A stretch of DNA of 64,000 nucleotides from Bacillota bacterium (GTDB lineage: Bacteria; Bacillota; Clostridia; Oscillospirales; Ruminococcaceae), in the NCBI GenBank assembly GCA_023418925.1, contig JAEZYS010000029.1, positions 105,669 through 169,668 on the forward strand, in the 5' to 3' direction. Under the pieces are notes generated by a model, which did no database searches, was not told the DNA's origin, and saw only the letters and a list, made by a program, of their open reading frames with translations. This document shows positions 42,692-50,527 of the stretch, one piece after another; the first letter of the stretch is position 1, and every line of letters begins with the position of its first letter. The position numbers were made by a program, and so were the translations under genes.

Positions 42692-43450
42692 ATGAATAAA
42701 CAAAAAATCAGAATGCAGATTAACGAAATTGCAAAGCTCACAGGTGTCAGTGTGCGCACACTACATTATTATGATGAAATTAACTTGCTGAAACCTTCAT
42801 ATGTTGACGAACAGAATGGTTATCGCTTTTATGATGAAAAATCACTTTTGCGTATGCAGGAAATAATGTTTTATCGTGAGCTGGACTTTTCCCTTAAAAG
42901 CATTTCTGAAATTTTGTCCTCTCCCAACTATAATAAAACAAAAGCATTATCTGATCAGAAACAACTTCTTATGCTGAAAAAGCAACGTATAGAAAGGTTG
43001 ATATCTGCTCTCGATGATGCAGTTAAAGGAGTAGATACTATGAATTTTGATGCATTTGACAACAAAGAATATGATGCTGCACGTGAAAAATATGCAGCAG
43101 AAGCAAAGGAAAAGTGGGGTAATACTGACGCATACAAACAGTTTTCTGATAAGACATCTTCATATTCTAAGCAAAAATGGAGTGAGGTGAACAGTGCTAT
43201 GGACAGAATTATTTCAGAATTTGCAGAATGTATGAACAGTGGAGCAGCTCCGTCTGACAATTCCGCTCAAGGCCTTGTGAAGAAGTGGCAGGATTTTATT
43301 ACTGAAAACAACTACAACTGCACAAAGGAAATTCTTGCAGGCCTTGGTGAAATGTATGTTGGTGATGAGCGCTTCAAGAAAAACATAGATAAACACGCAG
43401 AAGGTACTGCAGAATTTATGTGTGAAGCAATCATAGTATATTGCAGATAA
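42692..43450 (+). CDS. MerR family regulator with TipAS ligand-binding domain
   Basis: A 252-residue protein. The MerR winged helix-turn-helix is INEIAKLTGVSVRTLHYYDE, followed by the dimerisation helix. The C-terminal TipAS domain (about residues 110-252) carries YDAAREKYAAEAKEKWGNTD and the end motif HAEGTAEFMCEAIIVYC. TipAS proteins bind thiopeptide-like antibiotics and other compounds. No efflux gene is adjacent, so only self-regulation is visible here. GAGGAG lies 8 nt before the ATG. Confidence 0.93.
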   Translation: MNKQKIRMQINEIAKLTGVSVRTLHYYDEINLLKPSYVDEQNGYRFYDEKSLLRMQEIMFYRELDFSLKSISEILSSPNYNKTKALSDQKQLLMLKKQRIERLISALDDAVKGVDTMNFDAFDNKEYDAAREKYAAEAKEKWGNTDAYKQFSDKTSSYSKQKWSEVNSAMDRIISEFAECMNSGAAPSDNSAQGLVKKWQDFITENNYNCTKEILAGLGEMYVGDERFKKNIDKHAEGTAEFMCEAIIVYCR

Positions 43451-43464
43451 GTATTAGAAAATGT

Positions 43465-43503
43465 AAAAACAGGAGCTATTCGATATGAACGGCTCCTGTT
43501 TTT
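43465..43503. terminator. Bidirectional terminator between the MerR regulator and hydF
   Basis: A 12-bp stem AAAAACAGGAGC / GCTCCTGTTTTT with A and T runs on both sides. Confidence 0.9.
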
Positions 43504-43504
43504 A

Positions 43505-44707
43505 TTACTTCTCCAAAAGTTTTGCTATCTCCGGAAACACTTCAACGCTTCGTTTCAGTATTCCATTCATATAGGCAATCAATATGCCATAATTAGTCAT
43601 TGCAAAGCCCTGCTCTTCAGCACAGCGCAGACGATATTTCATTTCCCTCTCATTAAGCATACAACCTCCGCAATGAACAATTAGCTTATATTGAGAAAGG
43701 TCATCCGGAAATTCTGTCCCTGATGTAAATTCAAGCACAGGGCTCTTACCAGCATATGCTTTAATCCAGGCTGGAAGTTTTACTGTTCCTATATCGTTGC
43801 ACTGACGATGGTGAGTACAACCTTCAGAAATTAGAATTTTATCTCCGTCATTAAGTCTGTCTATTACCTTTACGCCTTTAACTGCCTGCATTAAATTGCC
43901 TTTATATCGTGCCATTAAAATTGAAAAGGATGTAAGCAGGATATCTTTCGACACATCTGCTGAAACCTTTGCAAAGACCTGACTATCTGTTATGACCATA
44001 ACAGGTTTTTTGCCTAGTTCTGATAATGTATTTTTAAGATCATTTTCCTTGACAACTACAGCATTTGCATCTGCATCAAGAATGTCACGGATGGTTTGCT
44101 GCTGGGGTAAAATTAGACGACCTTTTGGCGCTGCTTTATCAATCGGAACAACAAGCACAACAAAGTCTGACGGATTTATCAGATCACCGACTAAACGTTT
44201 TTTATCATCTTCGTCAGAATATTGTTTTGCAATCAGTTCTCTTAGTTCATTTATGTTTATGTTTTTCTCTGCACTGACTGCAATCTGATTATCATCTGAG
44301 ACATTGATATCGTTGTACAATTCACACTTGTTATAAGCAATTACATAAGGAATCTTTTTTACATTAATACGCTCAATAAGCTTTTTTTCCTCTTCATCCA
44401 ACTTTCCGCCGTCAACAACAAGCAGAGCAATATCGGTTTTGTTAAGTACCTGCAAGCTTTTCTTTACTCTCATCTCACCAAGCTCACCAGAGTCGTCAAT
44501 ACCAGGTGTGTCTATCATCATGACCGGGCCTAAAGGGAGTAGCTCCATTGCCTTGTAAACAGGGTCGGTAGTTGTACCCTTGACATCAGAAACAATTGCA
44601 GTATTCTGATTTGTCAAAGCATTTATAAGGCTTGATTTTCCTGCATTTCTCTTTCCAAAAATGCCTATATGGATACGTTCTGAGGATGGTGTTGTATTCA
44701 AGCTCAC
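43505..44707 (-). CDS. hydF: [FeFe]-hydrogenase H-cluster maturation GTPase HydF
   Basis: A 400-residue protein. The N-terminal Era-like GTPase has GKRNAGKSSLINAL (G1), DTPGIDD (G3) and NKCE (G4). A dimerisation domain follows. The C-terminal iron-sulfur domain shows the CxH...HCxxC ligand pattern as EGCTHHRQC and VHCGGCM. HydF is the scaffold on which the diiron subcluster of the H-cluster is assembled before transfer to the hydrogenase. The start is GTG at 44705-44707 with AGGAGGG upstream. It lies 11 nt after hydG in the operon. Confidence 0.97.
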   Translation of the reverse strand: MSLNTTPSSERIHIGIFGKRNAGKSSLINALTNQNTAIVSDVKGTTTDPVYKAMELLPLGPVMMIDTPGIDDSGELGEMRVKKSLQVLNKTDIALLVVDGGKLDEEEKKLIERINVKKIPYVIAYNKCELYNDINVSDDNQIAVSAEKNININELRELIAKQYSDEDDKKRLVGDLINPSDFVVLVVPIDKAAPKGRLILPQQQTIRDILDADANAVVVKENDLKNTLSELGKKPVMVITDSQVFAKVSADVSKDILLTSFSILMARYKGNLMQAVKGVKVIDRLNDGDKILISEGCTHHRQCNDIGTVKLPAWIKAYAGKSPVLEFTSGTEFPDDLSQYKLIVHCGGCMLNEREMKYRLRCAEEQGFAMTNYGILIAYMNGILKRSVEVFPEIAKLLEK

Positions 44708-44718
44708 AAAGTTCCCTC

Positions 44719-46158
44719 CTAGAATCTGAAATCTCTCTTACCTTTTGAGATTTCATTAAGATTGTTTTTTACTATGTATCTTACCTTTTCATTCGGAATT
44801 TTGTCAATTTCTTTCTTAATAAGTTCATCACCTATATCATGAGTATGCTGCGAAGCATAATCCATAAGATATTCTTTAAGTGTCATAAGTGCATTAGGAT
44901 GACAACAATTCTGAATCTGACCGTTTTTACAAAGACTCATGAATCTGTCACCTGTTCTTCCTTCACGATAACAAGCTGTACAGAATGATGGAATATATCC
45001 CATATCCATAAGCCAGCATACGACCTCGTCAAGCGTTCTCTGGTCGGAAACATCAAACTGTTCAGTATCATGCGGTCTTGAATCTTCTGCATATCCTCCG
45101 ACAGATGTTCTTGAACCCCCACTTACCTGCGAAACCCCAAGACGAATAACCTTTTCTCTTACTTCCTGGCTTTCACGGGTTGAAATAATCATACCTGTGT
45201 ATGGAACAGCAATTCTGATAAGAGCACAAAGTTTTGCAAATATTTCATCGGAGATCCCATTGTCAAAAGCACTTGGGTCAATATCATCAGCATGTTTAAT
45301 TCTCGGTACACTTATTGTATGAGGACCAACACCGTGAACAGCTTCAAGATGTTCAGCGTGCATAAGAAGTCCTGCGAATTCATATCTGTAAAGCTCAAGT
45401 CCGAAAAGAACACCAAGTCCTACATCATCAATTCCGCCTTCCATTGCTCTGTCCATTGCCTCAGTATGATAATTGTAATCATGCTTTGGTCCTGTCGGAT
45501 GAAGCTTTAGATAACTTTCCTTGTGATATGTTTCCTGGAAAAGTATATATGTGCCGATGCCTGCTTCTTTAAGGCGGCGGTAGTTTTCAACTGTTGTTGC
45601 TGCTATATTTACATTGGCTCTGCGGATTTCACCATTCTTATGCTTGATTGAGTATATTGTTTTTATGCATTCAAGAATATATTCAATAGGATTGTTGACT
45701 GGGTCTTCTCCTGACTCAATTGCAAGACGTTTATGCCCCATATCCTGCAAAGCAATAACTTCTTTCCTTACTTCATCCTGTGAAAGTTTTTTTCTGGCAA
45801 TATGCTTGTTTTTCATATGATAAGGGCAATATACACAACCATTTACACAGTAATTTGATAGATAAAGCGGTGCAAAAATAACTATACGGTTGCCGTAGAA
45901 AGCTTTCTTTATTTCTTCAGCAAGGTTATACATCTGCTGAACCTTTTCAGGAATATCGCAGGCAAGAAGAACAGACGCTTCTCTGTGTGAAAGTCCAGAA
46001 CAGACAGTACTGTTTCCGTTTTTTCTAGGCTTTGCTTTTTCAAGAATACTGTCAATAAGCTCAACATTATTCTTGTTTGCGTCAGCATACGCAAGGGTTT
46101 CCTTGATTTCCTCATCGCTGATAAATTCATCAGCACTTAGTGATTTTGGATTATACAT
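44719..46158 (-). CDS. hydG: [FeFe]-hydrogenase maturation radical SAM tyrosine lyase HydG
   Basis: A 479-residue radical SAM enzyme. The cluster motif is CVNGCVYCPYH (CxxxCxxC). The C-terminal auxiliary cluster is in SFCTACYREGRTGDRFMSLC. HydG splits tyrosine to supply CO and cyanide ligands to the H-cluster. GAAAGG lies before the ATG. The gap to hydE (46159-46214) contains two TTCTGAC motifs discussed in the findings. Confidence 0.97.
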   Translation of the reverse strand: MYNPKSLSADEFISDEEIKETLAYADANKNNVELIDSILEKAKPRKNGNSTVCSGLSHREASVLLACDIPEKVQQMYNLAEEIKKAFYGNRIVIFAPLYLSNYCVNGCVYCPYHMKNKHIARKKLSQDEVRKEVIALQDMGHKRLAIESGEDPVNNPIEYILECIKTIYSIKHKNGEIRRANVNIAATTVENYRRLKEAGIGTYILFQETYHKESYLKLHPTGPKHDYNYHTEAMDRAMEGGIDDVGLGVLFGLELYRYEFAGLLMHAEHLEAVHGVGPHTISVPRIKHADDIDPSAFDNGISDEIFAKLCALIRIAVPYTGMIISTRESQEVREKVIRLGVSQVSGGSRTSVGGYAEDSRPHDTEQFDVSDQRTLDEVVCWLMDMGYIPSFCTACYREGRTGDRFMSLCKNGQIQNCCHPNALMTLKEYLMDYASQHTHDIGDELIKKEIDKIPNEKVRYIVKNNLNEISKGKRDFRF

Positions 46159-46214
46159 ATTATTTTTCCTTTCTTAATTGGGTCAGAACGAATCTTCCCC
46201 GTCAGAATCTATTT

Positions 46215-47264
46215 TTATTGATTAATAAAATCTCCTCTGTCAACAACAATTTCATATCCGATACTGTTCATGCGCTTCTCAAGACATATGCGACATTCTG
46301 CCGCCTCGTCACCGGTACAGATCTTATTGTCATAGAGCATGTACTTCTTTCGTACATCCTTTGGTGAAAGGTTTGGCATGACAACATTTGCTCCTGAAAG
46401 AATACCCAATTCCCTACCCTGTGGTGAAATAGTTCCAAGCGCTGTTGTTGACGGGATCAATGCATAAGGAAGCATTAGCCTTAAAAGTCCTATCATAAAC
46501 AAAGTCAGTTCAAGCGAACCTGCTTTTTCATTTGCAAATGGTGTTTCATGGTGTGGAATAAACGGACCTATTCCAACCATTTGGGGTTGCAGTTCATTCA
46601 GAAACAGCATATCCTCTGCAAGATTTTCTGAGGTCTGGAATGGTGAGCCGACCATGAAACCGCTTCCTGTTTGAAATCCAATGTCTTTCAAGTCAGAAAG
46701 GCATTGTTTTCTGCTTTCAGAAGTCAATGAATCCGGATGTAGTTTTTTGAAATGTTCATCGTCTGCAGTTTCATGTCGGAGTAGATATCTGTCAGCACCG
46801 GCGTCAAAATATCTTTGATAGCTTTCACGACTTTTTTCGCCAAGTGAAAGAGTCAGTGCACAATCAGGATAGCTGCTCTTTATGGATTTGATAATATCCA
46901 CCAGCATATCGTCTGTATAGAAATTATCCTCTCCCCCTTGCAATACAAAGGTACGGAAACCAAGCCCATAACCATTCTCACAACATGATAAAATCTGTTC
47001 TTTTGTAAGTCGGTAACGCTCCGCATTCCTGTTACTGCAGCGTATTCCACAGTAATAGCAGTCATTTTTACAATAACTTGTAAACTCAATCAGACCTCTT
47101 ATGTAGATTTTCCTGTCATAATTTTTATGGCGGATATTTCTTGCTTTTAAGAAAAGGTAGTCTGCAATCTTCTCGTTTCTGTTCTCAATCAGTTCTGCAA
47201 ACTCACTTTTACTAAGTATCTGCTCACGCTCAAGCTTGTCAATAAGTTCAAAGTATTTATTCAT
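46215..47264 (-). CDS. hydE: [FeFe]-hydrogenase maturation radical SAM protein HydE
   Basis: A 349-residue radical SAM enzyme. The cluster motif is EFTSYCKNDCYYCGIR, followed by GFRTFVLQGGED and the C-terminal segment ISPQGRELGILSGANVVMPN. HydE acts in building the dithiomethylamine-bridged diiron centre. AGAGGTG lies before the ATG. It is the second gene after the TM1266-type regulator. Confidence 0.97.
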   Translation of the reverse strand: MNKYFELIDKLEREQILSKSEFAELIENRNEKIADYLFLKARNIRHKNYDRKIYIRGLIEFTSYCKNDCYYCGIRCSNRNAERYRLTKEQILSCCENGYGLGFRTFVLQGGEDNFYTDDMLVDIIKSIKSSYPDCALTLSLGEKSRESYQRYFDAGADRYLLRHETADDEHFKKLHPDSLTSESRKQCLSDLKDIGFQTGSGFMVGSPFQTSENLAEDMLFLNELQPQMVGIGPFIPHHETPFANEKAGSLELTLFMIGLLRLMLPYALIPSTTALGTISPQGRELGILSGANVVMPNLSPKDVRKKYMLYDNKICTGDEAAECRICLEKRMNSIGYEIVVDRGDFINQ

Positions 47265-47308
47265 AATACACCTCTTTTCTGATTAACTACATACTACATT
47301 CAAAATTT

Positions 47309-47554
47309 TTATACCTTTGAGTATACAGTTTTTGTTGAAATTCCTTCAAGCATACCAAGTTTTCCTGACAATGCACTGATAACATCTGACGGTGCATCTA
47401 TTGCTATACTTATAATTGAAACGCTTTTCTTTTCATACGGCACGCCCATTCTGCCAATAATAAACTGTCCATAATCATGCAGAATATTATTCAGCTTTTC
47501 AACAGAATTAGGTTTTTCTACGACAATTCCTATAAGTGCAACTCTTGTTTCCAT
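47309..47554 (-). CDS. TM1266-family iron-only hydrogenase system regulator
   Basis: An 81-residue ACT/NikR-like ferredoxin-fold protein: METRVALIGIVVEKPNSVEKL, then IGRMGVPY, then SVISIAIDAPSDVISALSGKLG. Members of this family accompany hydEFG genes, but their regulatory action is not established. It leads the hyd maturation operon directly after the attenuator hairpin. AAAAGGAG lies before the ATG. Confidence 0.92.
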   Translation of the reverse strand: METRVALIGIVVEKPNSVEKLNNILHDYGQFIIGRMGVPYEKKSVSIISIAIDAPSDVISALSGKLGMLEGISTKTVYSKV

Positions 47555-47578
47555 AGTAAATTTCTCCTTTTGACAATT

Positions 47579-47764
47579 AAAAAAGCCTGTTCATTTCTGA
47601 ACAGACTAATACTCATAAGTACAGTATTGCATAGATAGCTATACTGCAAAAATATTGTCCTTCTTCCCCCTCAGAAATGATCTTTGGATGTCAGAGATGA
47701 ATATAAAAATATTAAATTAAGATGTTCACCGTCAGAATTTCTTTCAGCTTACAAATATATTATA
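47579..47764 (-). promoter_or_regulatory. Promoter and attenuator-type leader of the hyd maturation operon
   Basis: On the minus strand: a promoter TTGTAT (47781-47786), 16 bp, TATAAT (47759-47764), then a leader of about 150 nt and an intrinsic terminator, GTCTGTTC-AGAAAT-GAACAGGC (47585-47606), with six T, just before the first gene. The leader segment TCATTTCTGA (47671-47680) is perfectly complementary to TCAGAAATGA in the terminator (47591-47600), so an antiterminator can form instead. Confidence 0.75.
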
Positions 47765-47864
47765 ACACATTTTATTCGAAATACAACAGCAATTTTTTAA
47801 CATTTTTTTGCTGTTCATATTTATGATCATACTATTACAATAATGTCTCCTCACATTAGTCCTG

Positions 47865-48446
47865 TCACTGATTTACCCACAAACCATGCTTGTTACAACA
47901 GAAATATAGTTTACCTCCGTAAAGTTTTGGGAAACGTACTTCTCCACCCTGTTCGGGATAAAGTCTTACAACAAGAACACGGTCACAAGCTACATATGCA
48001 ACAAAATTAATATAATGATCCTTAGTCATGTCATGAGAAAATGTTATATAAAAATCATTTTCAACCGTCTCGACATTAAGAAAATGCTTATCATCACTTG
48101 GTTTTTCAACAAGAACGGTCAGCTTTCTTCCGCAGCAGGATATCTCCGTATCTCCTGTGGATGTTATAATATTCCCACAATTCGGACAAACATAAAATTT
48201 TACTCTTTTCATATTTCCTCCATCAATATCATTCGGATTCAAATCTCCGATCAATATTTTCTCAACATTTACGTTTAAAACGTCTGCTAATTCATGAAGA
48301 ATTGAAACATCGGGACAGCCCAGACCACGCTCCCATTTTGATATTGTCTTGTCGCTTATATTCATAGCATCTGCAAGCTGCTTTTGTGTCATATTCTTTT
48401 CTTTGCGCAATTCATAAATCAATCTGCCAATTTTCAGGCAATCCAT
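47865..48446 (-). CDS. XRE-type regulator fused to a superoxide reductase-like domain
   Basis: About 193 residues. Residues 1-65 form an XRE helix-turn-helix (LIYELRKEKNMTQKQLADAM, ISKWERG). A desulforedoxin-like Cys4 site follows (YVCPNCGNII, ISCCGRKL). A neelaredoxin-like domain comes after it, with SHDMTKDHYINFVAYV and the C-terminal CCNKHGLW. The CxxHG ending matches the Cys and His ligands of the superoxide reductase iron site. It may sense superoxide or iron directly. The start at 48446 has GGAGGTG 6 nt upstream. Confidence 0.85.
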   Translation of the reverse strand: MDCLKIGRLIYELRKEKNMTQKQLADAMNISDKTISKWERGLGCPDVSILHELADVLNVNVEKILIGDLNPNDIDGGNMKRVKFYVCPNCGNIITSTGDTEISCCGRKLTVLVEKPSDDKHFLNVETVENDFYITFSHDMTKDHYINFVAYVACDRVLVVRLYPEQGGEVRFPKLYGGKLYFCCNKHGLWVNQ

Positions 48447-48514
48447 AATGCTCACCTCCATGTATTTATTATATATTTAAAATTTCAGTATTTCAATAAA
48501 CGCTCCGTTGAGTT

Positions 48515-48622
48515 TAATACTAATCTCCAATTAAAGTGTAGACAATAAATCTTCACAGTTTTGCATATATGCAATAAAACAGTTCAATTTTTTGTACACT
48601 TAATGATTGGATATTAGTATAA
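48515..48622. repeat. Palindromic dispersed element, copy B (about 107 bp)
   Basis: The reverse complement matches copy A at 4176-4280 along its full length, with the best match at the ends (ACACTTTAATTGGAGATTAG). The ends form an imperfect inverted repeat, and the centre is the palindrome TTGCATATATGCAA. It lies about 70 bp upstream of the XRE-superoxide reductase gene. Confidence 0.75.
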
Positions 48623-48653
48623 GAAAATTTTATACTGCTAAACCTGCGATTAT

Positions 48654-48681
48654 AAATAGCCAGACATCAGTCTGGCTATTT
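48654..48681. terminator. Hairpin terminator behind the GGDEF/EAL gene
   Basis: A 12-bp stem AAATAGCCAGAC / GTCTGGCTATTT with a 4-nt loop, A/T-rich on both sides. Confidence 0.75.
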
Positions 48682-48708
48682 ATATATTTCTTTAATTGTA
48701 AAATCAGT

Positions 48709-50415
48709 CTACTTAAGAATACTATTCTTGTTTTCCAGCAACTGTTCAAATTCCTGAACAGAAACAGGTTTTGAAAAATAGAAACCCTGTGCTGTGTCAC
48801 AATTAATGCTTTTAAGGAATTCTACCTGCTCTTCTGTTTCAACACCCTCCGATACAACATACATATCCAGGTTTTTCGACATATTTACAATACTCTCAAT
48901 TATAATTTTATCCTCATTGGAATTATTGTTAATATTAAGAAATTCTTTATCAAGCTTGATAACATCTGTTCTGATATTTTTCAGAAGATTAAGACTTGAA
49001 TAGCCAGAACCAAAATCATCAATTGATGTTCTGAAACCTTTTGCTTTAAGACCATTTATAAACTCAGAAACACTGACGAGATTATTTATATAAATCATTT
49101 CAGTAAGTTCTATTTCAATATATTCAGTAGGAACATGATATTTCTGAGCAACATCCACAAGCTTATTAAGGAAATTAGGCGAGTTAAGATGAAGTCTTGA
49201 GAAATTACAAGAGATAGGAATCGGATTTATACCCTGATTAATCCATTTTCTCAATAGAGAGCAAACTGTTTCATATACCCAGAAATCAATCTCGCAAATA
49301 ATTCCGCTTCTTTCCGCAATTGAAATAAAATCATTCGGGAAAATAACCTTTCCGTTATAATTCCACCTTACAAGTGCCTCCGCGCCAGTAAGCCTGTAGT
49401 CTGTAAGTGATACCTTTGGCTGAAGGTTAATGAAAAACTTCTGACTCTTTAGTGAATTTGCAAGCAATTCTTCAGTTTCCTTCGTTTTGACTATTTTTTC
49501 AGATAGTTCATACGAATACTCAATATAAGGCGATATTTCATTATTTCTGCAAGCAAAAGATGCTAAAGTAATATTCATCATAAAACTGTCAAAACTGATA
49601 AATTTTGTCTGAATACGGTATACTCCGGTATAGAATTTCAGGTCAATAGATTTAATCGGAGAAATACAGTTTCCTGATAAATCCACTGAAAAGTTACTAA
49701 GTTTTTCAAGCAAATCCTCTAAGTTATCCTTCAATATAATAATAACAAAGTTGTCTCCGCCGATCCTTATTATAATACCATTGTCACCAATATACGCGGC
49801 AGCCTGATTTGCAAACTGAACCAGCAACAAATCACCGAAAGCCTGTGAATACTTTTGGTTGTACATTTTCATGGATCTGATATTGACAAACAAACCTGCA
49901 TACTGATCTGCAACTTTATTCTCATTTATCCCAGCTATATATTTTATCAATGCATTTCTGTTTCCAATTCCGGTAAGGCTGTCAGTAACCTTACTTTTAT
50001 AGAACATCTTTTCAAATTCATCCTTAATAAGAAATGTGGAAATAATTTTTGCATAATTCTCAAGCAGATTAATTTCCTGAAAACTGAACTGATTAGTCCT
50101 TAGTCCTTTAAAAGCCTTGAATGACAGATAAACCCCTTTTGTTTTATTTGAAAAAATAAAGATATCATTATAATCTATTTCATTTTCATTGATTCCACTG
50201 TTATATAATTCATATATTTTTTGAATACACTCTTCCTTGAAGTTTACCTGGACTCGTATAATTTCCACGTTTATATGATACCTTAAAAGAAAGGCAGATT
50301 GTTTTAAGGCATTCAAAATGTTATCAGAAAAAAAAGCAGAATTATAAATTTCCATCAATAAATTATGATTATCGATTATTTGTTTGTCTATACTAAGAAT
50401 ATCCAAAATGTTCAC
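48709..50415 (-). CDS. GGDEF/EAL protein, probable c-di-GMP phosphodiesterase
   Basis: A 568-residue protein. The N-terminal 140 residues look like a sensory GAF-like domain. A GGDEF domain with a degenerate active site follows (IRIGGDNFVII in place of GGDEF). The C-terminal EAL domain looks intact: GAEALVRW, NFSRLHL, IELTEM, IDDFGSGYSSL and IKLDKEF. The balance suggests c-di-GMP hydrolysis, with the GGDEF domain perhaps binding GTP as a regulator. The GTG at 50415 lies very close to AAAAGGA; a TTG at 50406 (MDILSIDK) has better spacing. It is monocistronic with its own terminator. Confidence 0.9.
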   Translation of the reverse strand: MNILDILSIDKQIIDNHNLLMEIYNSAFFSDNILNALKQSAFLLRYHINVEIIRVQVNFKEECIQKIYELYNSGINENEIDYNDIFIFSNKTKGVYLSFKAFKGLRTNQFSFQEINLLENYAKIISTFLIKDEFEKMFYKSKVTDSLTGIGNRNALIKYIAGINENKVADQYAGLFVNIRSMKMYNQKYSQAFGDLLLVQFANQAAAYIGDNGIIIRIGGDNFVIIILKDNLEDLLEKLSNFSVDLSGNCISPIKSIDLKFYTGVYRIQTKFISFDSFMMNITLASFACRNNEISPYIEYSYELSEKIVKTKETEELLANSLKSQKFFINLQPKVSLTDYRLTGAEALVRWNYNGKVIFPNDFISIAERSGIICEIDFWVYETVCSLLRKWINQGINPIPISCNFSRLHLNSPNFLNKLVDVAQKYHVPTEYIEIELTEMIYINNLVSVSEFINGLKAKGFRTSIDDFGSGYSSLNLLKNIRTDVIKLDKEFLNINNNSNEDKIIIESIVNMSKNLDMYVVSEGVETEEQVEFLKSINCDTAQGFYFSKPVSVQEFEQLLENKNSILK

Positions 50416-50527
50416 TTCCTTTTAACATATTATATCACATAAATATTTAAATGTAAACAGTTTCCACATAAATAATTAGTTAAAATTTCAATTTTTGTTA
50501 AAATTATATAAAAAAGGACATGTTTTT

